This document shows, one piece after another, positions 26,978 to 34,594 of a DNA stretch of 64,000 bases; positions within the stretch are counted from its first letter, which is position 1, and each line of letters starts with the position of its first letter. Under the pieces are notes generated by a model. It made no database searches, was not told where the DNA came from, and worked only from the letters and a program-made list of their open reading frames with translations. This DNA comes from Lentzea xinjiangensis (lineage in GTDB: Bacteria; Actinomycetota; Actinomycetes; Mycobacteriales; Pseudonocardiaceae): assembly GCF_900110955.1 (NCBI RefSeq), contig NZ_FOFR01000014.1, forward strand, positions 146,652-210,651, written 5' to 3'. The position numbers and the translations under genes are program-made.

Positions 26978-27550
26978 ATGGGCCGGACCCGTCCCGGTGG
27001 CGCGAGGGCGAAGGTGCTCGAAGCGGCGTCGGCGCTGTTCTACCGCGACGGCATCCACGCGGTCGGCGTCGACACGGTGGCGGCCGAGGCCGGCGTGACC
27101 AAGGCGGCCCTCTACGGCAACTTCGGCTCCAAGAACGGTCTGGTCGTCGCGTACCTGCGCGAGCGCGACCGGTTGTGGCAGCGGCAGGTCGACGCCATCA
27201 CGGCCGGGTGCGCCGAGCCGCGGGACCGGGTGCTGGCCGTGTTCGACGCCTACGAGGCCTGGGTCGTCCGTGACGACTACCGCGGGTGCGCCTTCCTCAA
27301 CGCCGCCTCGGAGTTCCCCGATCCCGCCGACGAGGTCCGCACCGTCGTCCACGACCACAAAACCGCGGTGCGCGACTACCTGCGGGCGCAGCTGGAGCGG
27401 ATCGAGCCCCGGCACGCCGACACCCTCGCGGAAGAGCTGATGCTCCTGCTGGAGGGCGCCACGGCCATGTCCGTCGTGTCGCGGAGCGTGCGGCCGTTCC
27501 GCACGGCGAAGCGCGTGGCCGCGGCTTCGCTCGCCGCACCGGACGCCTGA
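26978..27550 (+). CDS. TetR-family regulator of the divergent MFS pump
   Basis: 190 residues. HTH: GIHAVGVDTVAAEAGVTKAA then LYGNFGSKNGLVVAYLRERD. The ligand domain has YRGCAFLNAASEFPDPADEV, closely related to the TetR protein at 13227. ATG at 26978 follows CAGGGGAGATGTC. The palindrome at 26897 should be its binding site, controlling both itself and the MFS exporter. Confidence 0.88.
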   Translation: MGRTRPGGARAKVLEAASALFYRDGIHAVGVDTVAAEAGVTKAALYGNFGSKNGLVVAYLRERDRLWQRQVDAITAGCAEPRDRVLAVFDAYEAWVVRDDYRGCAFLNAASEFPDPADEVRTVVHDHKTAVRDYLRAQLERIEPRHADTLAEELMLLLEGATAMSVVSRSVRPFRTAKRVAAASLAAPDA

Positions 27551-28076
27551 CCGTATCCCCGGCGCAACCGGAACAATCCTCGCGTCTGCGTCTCGTCCAC
27601 AGTGGATCGTCGCGATCCCTTGGCCTGGCTGGGATTCGCCGTGGCACCTCGGCACTGCTGTCCGATGTGGCCGGAGACGCGACTGCCTGATGCCTGCTCG
27701 TGACGGGGTCATCCGATCAAGCGACCCTGTCCGGGAACGACGTCCCTGATCAGGTGTCTCCGGCAGCGGTGCAGGCGTAGCGCTTGTCGCCCAACCGGCT
27801 ACCGAACCGCCAACAGGTTTTCCGGCTCCCGGCGCGGCTACTCCAAACGGCGTAGCCCGGCGTTCTGTTGGAGAGGGGAGGTGTGCTTCTGCGGAACGCC
27901 CCGGCTCGATGGTAGGCGGCAAGATCGACATCCCGGGTCATCCGCGACGGCGCGTCGCTGATCTCAGGATGCCGTCCCCGCCACCGCAAACGCCTCGCGT
28001 GGAGGCACGGCGGTCCCGCCCCTGGCGTCCGGCTCGTCTCCACGTCCGCGAATGTTGTTGTCAAGAAAGGAAGACC
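27551..28076. other. intergenic region before the acidic repeat protein
   Basis: About 525 bases with no supportable gene on either strand. It holds one copy of the 11-bp palindrome TCCACAGTGGA (27596-27606). A purine-rich stretch GAGAGGGGAGGTG lies near 27870. No clear promoter was recognised. Confidence 0.4.
27596..27606. repeat. 11-bp palindrome TCCACAGTGGA, copy 1 of 4
   Basis: One of four intergenic copies of TCCAC-A/T-GTGGA in the window (others at 54530, 61561 and 62564). The arms are perfect with a single central base. Role unknown. Confidence 0.6.
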
Positions 28077-29384
28077 ATGCGCAAGAAAGTCAAAGGCGGC
28101 CTCCTGGCCGCTGCCATGGCCGGTGGCCTCGTCCTGACGTGCGGCTCGCCCGCGAGTGCCGACGTCGACGCGTTCCGCTCCTTCTGGTCCGGTGGCCCTG
28201 GGCATCCGGTGAACGCGGAGCTGCTCGACCACTACGCCGAGGCGTCGGCGGTGGCCGGTCATGGCGCGCCTTCCGGCGAGGGCGGTGACGCCGTCAGTCA
28301 CAACAACGCCGAGTCCGGTGACTCCGGCGACTCCGGTGACTCCCACGACGCCGATGACAACTCGCCCTGGGTGATGTGCGTCCAGCACACCTGTCTGACC
28401 AGCGAGGACTCCGGCGACTCCGGCGACACCTCCACTGGTGACACTGGCAACGCGCTCAACAACAGTGCCACCAATGGTGGTGACACGGGTAACGGCGGCA
28501 ATGGCGGCAACGCGGCTGCCGCAGCGGAGAACTCCGCCGCGCTCACCTCGGACGACGACGAGGACGAGCACAAGGGCGGCGACGAGGACAGCGACGACAA
28601 CGACGACCACGACGACGAAGACAACGACAGCGACGACAACGACGATCACGACGACGAAGACAACGACAGCGACGACAGCGACACGCACGTCGACGCTGAC
28701 GCTGACGCCGAGGCGACCGCGGTGGGCGGGCACGGTGCGCCTTCCGGTGAAGGTGGCGACGCTTCCAGCGACAACGACGCGGAGTCGGGTGACTCCGGTG
28801 ACTCGGGTGACTCGGGCGACACCGGGCACAACTCGGCGATGGTGATGTGCGTGCAGGCCACGTGTGTGACCGGCACGAGCTCCGGCGACTCGGGTGACAC
28901 CTCGACCGGTGACACCGGCAACGCGGCGAACAACAGCGTTACCAACGGTGGTGACACCGGCAACGGCGGCCACGGCGGCAACGCGGCGGCTGCGGCGGAG
29001 AACTGGACCGGCGTCCACTCCGGCGACGACAACGACACGAACGTCGACGCTGACGCCGAGGCGACCGCGGTGGGCGGGCACGGTGCGCCTTCCGGTGAAG
29101 GTGGCGACGCTTCCAGCGACAACGACGCGGAGTCGGGTGACTCCGGTGACTCGGGTGACTCGGGCGACACCGGGCACAACTCGGCGATGGTGATGTGCGT
29201 GCAGGCCCACTGCGTGACCGGCACGAGCTCCGGCGACTCGGGTGACACCTGGACCGGTGACACCGGCGACGCCGCGAACAACAGCGCCACCAACGGTGGC
29301 GACACCGGCAACGGCGGCCACGGCGGCGACGCCGACGCGTGGGCTTCGAACGCCGGTGACGTGGGCGAGGGGGACGACGACTGA
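28077..29384 (+). CDS. secreted acidic Asp/Gly/Ser repeat protein with paired-cysteine motifs
   Basis: 435 residues. A signal peptide ends at about SPASA-DVD (residue 28). The mature protein is dominated by Asp, Gly, Ser, Thr and Asn and is extremely acidic. Three long repeats (~100-116 residues) each contain GHGAPSGEGGDA, a GDSGDSGDSGD run, a C-x4-C pair in VMCVQHTC, VMCVQATC or VMCVQAHC, then NGGDTGNGGxGG. Between repeats 1 and 2 lies a D/N/E/H-rich linker. The Asp-Gly pattern suggests calcium binding, as in RTX-like repeats, but the nonapeptide consensus is not met. AAGAAAGGAAG precedes the ATG, and a strong terminator follows. Not recognised as a known family; possibly a surface matrix, adhesin or calcium-binding protein. 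Confidence 0.85.
   Translation: MRKKVKGGLLAAAMAGGLVLTCGSPASADVDAFRSFWSGGPGHPVNAELLDHYAEASAVAGHGAPSGEGGDAVSHNNAESGDSGDSGDSHDADDNSPWVMCVQHTCLTSEDSGDSGDTSTGDTGNALNNSATNGGDTGNGGNGGNAAAAAENSAALTSDDDEDEHKGGDEDSDDNDDHDDEDNDSDDNDDHDDEDNDSDDSDTHVDADADAEATAVGGHGAPSGEGGDASSDNDAESGDSGDSGDSGDTGHNSAMVMCVQATCVTGTSSGDSGDTSTGDTGNAANNSVTNGGDTGNGGHGGNAAAAAENWTGVHSGDDNDTNVDADAEATAVGGHGAPSGEGGDASSDNDAESGDSGDSGDSGDTGHNSAMVMCVQAHCVTGTSSGDSGDTWTGDTGDAANNSATNGGDTGNGGHGGDADAWASNAGDVGEGDDD
28701..28859 (+). repeat. 159-bp direct repeat, copy 1
   Basis: Identical, base for base by eye, to 29049-29207, a spacing of 348 bases (116 codons, in frame) within the acidic repeat protein gene. Identity at third codon positions indicates recent duplication or gene conversion. 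Confidence 0.9.
29049..29207 (+). repeat. 159-bp direct repeat, copy 2
   Basis: Second copy of the block at 28701-28859. Flanking sequence on both sides is still similar but diverged. Confidence 0.9.
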
Positions 29385-29414
29385 TCGCAGTCCACTGAGC
29401 TGATCATCCTGCGG

Positions 29415-29449
29415 AACGGGTGGGATCGGGTTCTCCGATCCCACCCGTT
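29415..29449. terminator. bidirectional hairpin terminator
   Basis: AACGGGTGGGATCGG pairs perfectly with CCGATCCCACCCGTT around GTTCT (15-bp stem). It lies between the convergent acidic repeat protein gene and the phosphodiesterase-like gene. Confidence 0.8.
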
Positions 29450-29465
29450 GTGCGTGTCCGGCCGA

Positions 29466-30398
29466 TCACGGCTTGGTCAGGCGGACCAGGAACCCGTCGT
29501 GGTCGGTGTGGGCCAGGCCGTACCTCGTGGTGCCGGCGAACGCGAGGTCGTTGGAGAACACCACGTGCTGCACGTCGCCGTCACCCTTGCGGGTGTGGCC
29601 GGGTGGGACGCAGTTCTGCGCGTTCTCCGGGTCGGCGGTGTCGTACTCCAGGTTGAAGTCGCCACCGACGACCGTCTTGCCGCTCACCGCCTCGACGGAC
29701 CTGATGTGCGGGACCGCGTCGAACAACAGGGCCCGGCACTGGGCGAGGGCGACCGGCTCGCTGCTCGCCGACAGGTGTGTCGCGCAGCCCAGGTGGTGGC
29801 CGACGGCGTACGCGCACACGAACGTGCGTTGTTCGTTGCCGCCGTCTTGGGTCGTGTACCTGCCGCTCCACGCGTTCACGCCCCGGAAGCTCGCGGCGGG
29901 CACGCGCCCGAGCACGGCGTTGCCGAAGTCCTGGCCGTTGGCGCACTTCACCGGTGTGCCGGTGTCCCGTCTGATCGCCGGCGCGAACACGTGGTACACC
30001 CGGTCGCCCGGCCACGCCTCCGCCATGGACGGCGTGAGGCGGTCCGGCAGGTCGTTGGCGCAGATCTCGTTGAGCGTCACCATGTCCGGGCGCACGCGGC
30101 GGATCAGGTCGGCGGCCTCGGCGATCGACCGGCCCTGGGAGTAGCAGTCGACCCCGGGCACCCCGCTGTTGCACAGGTTCAGCTGGAGCTCCCAGAACCG
30201 GTCGGCGGCCGTCCCGGGCGCCGGCGGACCGCCGCGGACCGCGGCCTCCTCCGCCGGAGGCGCCACCACCGCGGTGATCCGCGCGTACTCGACCGGTGCG
30301 CTCCCGCCCTCCTGAGCGGCGACCGCGCCCGGCGGGGGAGCCACCACGCTCGCCAGCACCGCCAGTCCCACCGTTGCGAACGTCAGCTTCGTCTTCAC
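29466..30398 (-). CDS. secreted endonuclease/exonuclease/phosphatase-family protein
   Basis: About 310 residues from a GTG at 30398, with a signal peptide (KTKLTFATVGLAVLASVVAP, then an Ala-rich cleavage region). Catalytic motifs of the EEP superfamily are visible: MVTLNEIC (metal-binding Glu), VVGGDFNLEYD (Asp-Asn) and TDHDGFLV (Asp-His near the C-terminus). Members cleave phosphodiester bonds in nucleic acids, sphingomyelin or inositol phosphates. Six or more cysteines suggest disulfides in the secreted form. Probably an extracellular nuclease or phospholipase. Confidence 0.85.
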   Translation of the reverse strand: MKTKLTFATVGLAVLASVVAPPPGAVAAQEGGSAPVEYARITAVVAPPAEEAAVRGGPPAPGTAADRFWELQLNLCNSGVPGVDCYSQGRSIAEAADLIRRVRPDMVTLNEICANDLPDRLTPSMAEAWPGDRVYHVFAPAIRRDTGTPVKCANGQDFGNAVLGRVPAASFRGVNAWSGRYTTQDGGNEQRTFVCAYAVGHHLGCATHLSASSEPVALAQCRALLFDAVPHIRSVEAVSGKTVVGGDFNLEYDTADPENAQNCVPPGHTRKGDGDVQHVVFSNDLAFAGTTRYGLAHTDHDGFLVRLTKP

Positions 30399-30521
30399 GC
30401 CAGTCCGTCCATTCGTCGGCCGAGCCACCAGCATCCCGGCACCGCCGGCGGAGCACGGGTGGTTTCCGCGCGATTGGGCCACCGGGACCACAGACGTGCC
30501 GGTCGCGTTGTTCGTGAATCC

Positions 30522-30549
30522 TTGACGGCCAAACGAACCCTTGTAGACT
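30522..30549 (+). promoter_or_regulatory. sigma70-like promoter for the StrR-like gene
   Basis: TTGACG (30522-30527) and TAGACT (30544-30549) are separated by 16 bases, a near-consensus vegetative promoter. The predicted start is near 30556, which leaves a leader of about 170 bases before the StrR-like ATG. Confidence 0.6.
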
Positions 30550-30579
30550 CGAATGAGTAAGTGATCGACTACGCACAGT

Positions 30580-30597
30580 GAGAGCCTGGGGGCTCTC
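30580..30597 (+). terminator. possible attenuator hairpin in the StrR-like leader
   Basis: GAGAGCC-TGGG-GGCTCTC is a tight 7-bp hairpin about 25 bases after the predicted transcription start, followed by CGCCTTCTTCC. It lies about 130 bases before the coding region, so it may attenuate transcription. A tiny GTG frame (MIDYAQ) ends at its base. A simple stem without function cannot be excluded. Confidence 0.45.
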
Positions 30598-30728
30598 GCC
30601 TTCTTCCGAGGGTCACCCGGTCCCGCGCCGCCGTCGCGGCCGGTTGCCGTGGTGCACGCAGATTGGAGACGAGCGGCTGAGCCGGCTCACCAGCGTTTTC
30701 TGATGTCATCGGAGTGTTGGGGGTTTCG

Positions 30729-31634
30729 ATGTCAGGCAATGTGGTGCCGTTGGCGGGCGGACGGCAGCGGGTGGGGATCGCCTCGCTGGTGCTGTCCGGC
30801 TCGCCGCGGCGGAGCGGGGTGGACGAGGAGCACGTCCGCACTCTGGCGAGCACGGACGACCCGTTGCCCGCGATCACCGTCCACCGCTCGACCATGCGCG
30901 TGCTGGACGGGGCGCACCGCGTGCACGCCGCGCTCCTGCGCGGGGAGACCCACATCGACGTCGTGTTCTACGACGGGAACGAGGCGGACGCGTTCGTCCT
31001 GGCCGTGAAGTCCAACGTGCGGCACGGGCTTCCGCTGTCGGCCGAGGACCGGATCAGAGCCGCGGAACGGATCATCGCCTCGCACCCGGACTGGTCGGAC
31101 CGCGGCATCGCGTCGGTGTCGGGGCTCGCGGCCAAGACCGTGGCGGCGGTCCGGCAACGGGTCTCGCCGGAGGGCCGGCGGAGCAGAACGGGTCGCGACG
31201 GCAAGGTCCGGCCGATCAACTCCGCCGACGGGCGCCGGCGTGCCTCGCGCTTGATCAGCGAGAACCCCGGCATGTCGCTGCGCGAGATCGCCGAGAGCGC
31301 CGGCATCGCCCCGGCGACCGCGCGGGACGTCCGGGAGAGGATGCGCGCGGGCGAGGACCCGGTTCCGCCGCAGCAGCGCCGTCGCGCGGCCGTGCCACCG
31401 GTGACCCCGCCCGACCTGCGCAGCCTGCGGCGCGACCCGTCGTTGCGGTTCAGCGAGGCCGGCCGGGTGATCCTGCGGTTGATGGACACGCACACGATCA
31501 CGGCCGACGGCTGGCAGCAGCTCGCGGACAGCGTTCCGTCGCATTGCGCCGACGCGGTGGCCGACTTGGCGCGCCTCAGCGCCGAGGCGTTGCAGGGGTT
31601 CGCGCATCAGGTGCGGCGGCGCAAGTCGCGGTGA
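30729..31634 (+). CDS. StrR-like ParB-domain transcriptional regulator
   Basis: 301 residues. The N-terminal ParB/Spo0J-like domain includes ITVHRSTMRVLDGAHRVHAA and NEADAFVLAVKSNVRHGLPL; SAEDRIRAAERIIASHPDWS and SVSGLAAKTVAAVRQRV form the HTH. A second HTH-like stretch (MSLREIAESAGIAPATARDV) follows. StrR-type proteins are pathway-specific activators of antibiotic clusters, such as streptomycin and glycopeptides. The adjacent genes 31655-36874 form a small RiPP-like cluster, so it may control that. The ATG at 30729 is preferred over a TTG/GTG a few codons upstream. Confidence 0.82.
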   Translation: MSGNVVPLAGGRQRVGIASLVLSGSPRRSGVDEEHVRTLASTDDPLPAITVHRSTMRVLDGAHRVHAALLRGETHIDVVFYDGNEADAFVLAVKSNVRHGLPLSAEDRIRAAERIIASHPDWSDRGIASVSGLAAKTVAAVRQRVSPEGRRSRTGRDGKVRPINSADGRRRASRLISENPGMSLREIAESAGIAPATARDVRERMRAGEDPVPPQQRRRAAVPPVTPPDLRSLRRDPSLRFSEAGRVILRLMDTHTITADGWQQLADSVPSHCADAVADLARLSAEALQGFAHQVRRRKSR

Positions 31635-31654
31635 GGCAGTGCTGTACCGGCGTG

Positions 31655-32635
31655 TCAGCCGTGGCACAGCGCCGTGCCCAGCGCGGTGCGCCGGTACAGC
31701 ACCGCGTAGCTCACCCGGTGGGACGTGACCAGACCTGCGTCCCGCAACGCCGCCAGGTGTGCCGACGCGGTGGCGGCACTGACGCCGTGCTGCCTCGCCA
31801 GCGCCGTGGTGGACACCGGGTCGTCCAGGCCCAGCAACAGCTCCGCCCTCGTGCGGCCGATCAACCGGTGCAGTGCCTCGCCGGAGCGGGGCGGGGGCTG
31901 GTGCCACAGGTCCGCGATGCCTCGCGCGGGGTAGATCAGCGTCGGCTGCCACGGCGGTTCCACCACCACGGTGAGCGCGGGCCAGACGAACGCGCTCGGC
32001 ATCAGCAGCAGACCCTGCCCGCCCAGGCTCTTCGTCAGGCGGTACGGGGCCGCGACCCGCAAAGTGCTTTCGTGCCAGTGGACCGAGGCGTGCAGGTCCT
32101 TGATCAACCGGCGCAGCCCGCCGTCCGCGAGCTGGCGCGACCGGACCGCGATGTCGTTGTCGAGCAGGTCGCGCAGCCGCGGCCACTGGTCGGCGAGCAA
32201 CGCCGTCCAGCAGGTGCGCAGCAGGGCCACGAGCTCCCGCAGCGCCTTCGCCGGGTCGTCGAGCAGCCTGCGTGCGACCTCCGGCCGCACCCGAACCGGT
32301 CGCCTGCCGGCGAGGCTGTCGTGCAGCTCGCGTGCGACCTGCTCCAGCGGCGTGGCGGCGACGCGGTCGAGCTCGGCGGTCACGTCGTCGAGCGGGCCCG
32401 CCGGTGGTGGCGTGAGGAAGTCCGGCGTGTAGCCGGAGCTCGGCAGCAGCGCGATCAGCGGTGCGAGGTCGGCGTCGGAGAGACGGCCGTGCACCTTGCG
32501 CAGCCACGGCAGGTGGTAGGCCTGGCGGCGGGGATCGGCGAGCGTGCGCACGGCCGCGACCGTCTCCCACAGCGGGGAGAGGGCGAAACGGCAGCGCAGG
32601 AGGTCTTCGGTGCCGACCCGCAGTTCCACGGTCAC
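31655..32635 (-). CDS. ArsR-family regulator with N-terminal DUF5937-like domain
   Basis: About 326 residues. The long N-terminal part (CRFALSPLWETVAAVRTLAD, then HLPWLRK) matches the actinobacterial DUF5937-type ligand domain. The C-terminal ArsR-type winged helix includes STTALARQHGVSAATASAHL then AALRDAGLVTSHRVSYAVLY. The GTG at 32635 gives the family's usual start. It is divergent from the MFS-methyltransferase pair, and an 8-bp-arm inverted repeat lies just before its start, which suggests control of itself and the exporter. Confidence 0.85.
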   Translation of the reverse strand: MTVELRVGTEDLLRCRFALSPLWETVAAVRTLADPRRQAYHLPWLRKVHGRLSDADLAPLIALLPSSGYTPDFLTPPPAGPLDDVTAELDRVAATPLEQVARELHDSLAGRRPVRVRPEVARRLLDDPAKALRELVALLRTCWTALLADQWPRLRDLLDNDIAVRSRQLADGGLRRLIKDLHASVHWHESTLRVAAPYRLTKSLGGQGLLLMPSAFVWPALTVVVEPPWQPTLIYPARGIADLWHQPPPRSGEALHRLIGRTRAELLLGLDDPVSTTALARQHGVSAATASAHLAALRDAGLVTSHRVSYAVLYRRTALGTALCHG

Positions 32636-32636
32636 G

Positions 32637-32664
32637 AACTGATTCGACCACAACCTAATCAGTT
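32637..32664. promoter_or_regulatory. inverted-repeat operator (AACTGATT-N12-AATCAGTT)
   Basis: Perfect 8-base arms separated by 12 bases, immediately upstream of the ArsR-type start and 36 bases before the MFS start. The AT-rich arms stand out in this GC-rich region. Likely binding site of the adjacent ArsR protein. Confidence 0.65.
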
Positions 32665-32699
32665 GGGCGAGGGAACCGCCGCCCGCGAAGCTGCCCGCC

Positions 32700-33923
32700 A
32701 TGACGACGAGACAGGCCGGGCCCGGCGCGCCGACGTACGGCCGCATCCTGGCGATGCCGGAGTTCCGCGCGATCTTCCTGGCGCAGCTCATCGCCACCCT
32801 CGGCAACGTCATCGCCCAGATCACCCTGTCCGTGCTCGTCTACCAGCGCAGCGGGTCGCCGTTGCTGTCGGCGCTCACGTTCGCGCTCGGCTTCGCCCCC
32901 TACCTGCTCGGTGCGAGCCTCGTGTCCGCGGTGGCGGACCGGTACCCGTCCCGGCGGGTGCTCGTCGCGTGCGAGGTCGTCAGCTGCGCCGTCGTGGCGG
33001 TGATGGCGGTGCCCGGGATGCCGATCCCGGTGTTGCTCGGCCTGCTGCTCGTGCTCGGCACGGTCGCGCCGGTCTTCCAGGGCACGCGAGCGGCGAGCCT
33101 GCCCGAGGTGCTCTCCGGAGCGGGGTACGCGCTCGGCCGGTCGCTGTTGCGCATGGTGTCGCAGACGACCCAGATCGCCGGGTTCGGCGTCGGCGGGGTG
33201 GTGCTGATCTTCCTCTCACCGTCGCAGGCACTGCTGATCCCGGTCGCCGGGTTCGCGGCCTCGGCGTTGCTGCTGCGCTTCGGCACCCGGCCGCGGCCGG
33301 CGCGCCAGGCGGTGGCGAGCGCCTCGATCGCACGGGCATCGCTGTCGGGCGTGCGCGAGGTGTTCGCGGTGAAGGGCTTGCGGCCCCTGCTGTTCATGAC
33401 GTGGCTGCCGCCGATGTTCGCGGTCGCGCCGGAGGCTCTGGCCGCACCCTACGCCGCGCAGTCCGGCGGCGGGTCCACCGCGCTGGTCGGCTTGCTGCTG
33501 TGCGCCGCGCCGCTGGGTTCCGTGGTGGGCGAGGTGCTCTCCGGCACGCTTCTGCGGCCCGCGCAACGGGTGCGGTGGGTCGTTCCCGTCGCGGCCGTCA
33601 TGTTCGTGCCGTTGCTGGGCTTCGCCCTGCAGCCGCGGCCGCTCGTCGCGGCCGGGCTGATGTTCCTGTGCGGACTCGGCTTCACCTACGCCATGGGACT
33701 CGACCAGCGCACGCTCGACGTCGTGCCGGAAACCCTGCGGGGCCGGGCGCTGACCGTGACGACGGCCGGGCTGATGGTGGGCCAGGGCGTCGGTTTCGCC
33801 GCGGCGGGTGCGGCCGCGGAGTTCCTGCCCGCGCACGTCGTCGTGCTGTCCGCCGGTGTCGCCGGACTGGCGACGCTGGTGCTGTGCGGGCCCGCGATCT
33901 CGACGAAACGGAGTGCGGAATGA
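32700..33923 (+). CDS. MFS exporter (candidate RiPP exporter)
   Basis: 407 residues with twelve membrane helices. FRAIFLAQLIATLGNVIAQI at the N-terminus, VSAVADRYPSRRVLVACEVV (the D-R-x-x-x-R loop between TM2 and TM3) and a Gly-rich C-half identify a drug/macrolide-efflux type MFS protein. Its stop overlaps the ATG of the methyltransferase gene (ATGA), so the two are translationally coupled. In the context of the MRYLH/P450 genes it is the obvious candidate to export the mature peptide or confer self-resistance. Confidence 0.87.
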   Translation: MTTRQAGPGAPTYGRILAMPEFRAIFLAQLIATLGNVIAQITLSVLVYQRSGSPLLSALTFALGFAPYLLGASLVSAVADRYPSRRVLVACEVVSCAVVAVMAVPGMPIPVLLGLLLVLGTVAPVFQGTRAASLPEVLSGAGYALGRSLLRMVSQTTQIAGFGVGGVVLIFLSPSQALLIPVAGFAASALLLRFGTRPRPARQAVASASIARASLSGVREVFAVKGLRPLLFMTWLPPMFAVAPEALAAPYAAQSGGGSTALVGLLLCAAPLGSVVGEVLSGTLLRPAQRVRWVVPVAAVMFVPLLGFALQPRPLVAAGLMFLCGLGFTYAMGLDQRTLDVVPETLRGRALTVTTAGLMVGQGVGFAAAGAAAEFLPAHVVVLSAGVAGLATLVLCGPAISTKRSAE

Positions 33924-34594
33924 GGCTGTGCACCGGAAGCGCGACGGACGGTTCGCCGATCGCGCCCGACGGCAGTCCCGTCGGGCTCTACCGGATGCTG
34001 CCACCGGGGCGGGAACCGGAGATCATCACCGCGGTGTCGCCGCCGGGAGCGTGCGTTCTCGAGCTGGGCTGCGGCGCGGGACGGATCACCCACGCGCTGG
34101 TCGCCGCGGGCCATCCCGTGGTCGCCGTCGACCAAAGCGCGGACATGCTCGAACACGTGCGGGACGCGCGAACCGTGTTGTCCGACATCGAGTCCCTCGA
34201 CCTCGGCGAACGGTTCCCCGTGGTCACGCTCGGCAGTTGCCTCGTCAACATGCCGGAGCTGGGCGAGGCGTTCCTGGACACCTGCCGCCGGCACGTCGAC
34301 GACGACGGCATCGTGCTCGTCCAGCGCACCTCACCGCAGTGGGCGAGGTCCCTGCGCGCCGGGACCCGGCTGCGCGTCGGCCCGTTCGACGTCCTGATCA
34401 CCGAAGCGCGCGTCGAGGACGGCCTGCTCACCGCGACGCAGGAGTGCACGGACGGCACGACCACGTGGACGCACTCGTGGACCGACATCGTCTTCGAGGA
34501 CGGGGAGTTCGAGGAGCTGGTGACCGGTCGCGGGTTCAGCTCGCCGCGGTGGACAGCCGAGGAGTGGGCGTTGCTGCGGCCGTCGCCCCGCTGA
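33920..34594 (+). CDS. SAM-dependent methyltransferase
   Basis: 224 residues. The class I SAM motif is CVLELGCGAGRITHALVAAG followed by HPVVAVDQSADMLEHV (motif I and the acidic post-I residue). The C-terminal half (DIVFEDGEFEELVTGRGFSS) is typical of small-molecule methyltransferases. It is coupled to the MFS gene and its 3' end overlaps the P450 gene by 59 bases, tail to tail. In this locus it may N- or O-methylate the crosslinked peptide. Confidence 0.85.
   Translation: MRLCTGSATDGSPIAPDGSPVGLYRMLPPGREPEIITAVSPPGACVLELGCGAGRITHALVAAGHPVVAVDQSADMLEHVRDARTVLSDIESLDLGERFPVVTLGSCLVNMPELGEAFLDTCRRHVDDDGIVLVQRTSPQWARSLRAGTRLRVGPFDVLITEARVEDGLLTATQECTDGTTTWTHSWTDIVFEDGEFEELVTGRGFSSPRWTAEEWALLRPSPR

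Noticed and set aside
28701..29207. Two identical blocks considered as CRISPR-like or insertion-sequence repeats.
   Set aside because: They are 159 bp, in frame, and within a coding gene, with no spacers or transposase.
27750..29444. 564-codon minus-strand frame opposite the acidic repeat protein.
   Set aside because: It is the mirror of the repeats (long runs of Val, Arg, Gly), has no ribosome binding site, and the plus-strand product has a signal peptide and organised repeats.
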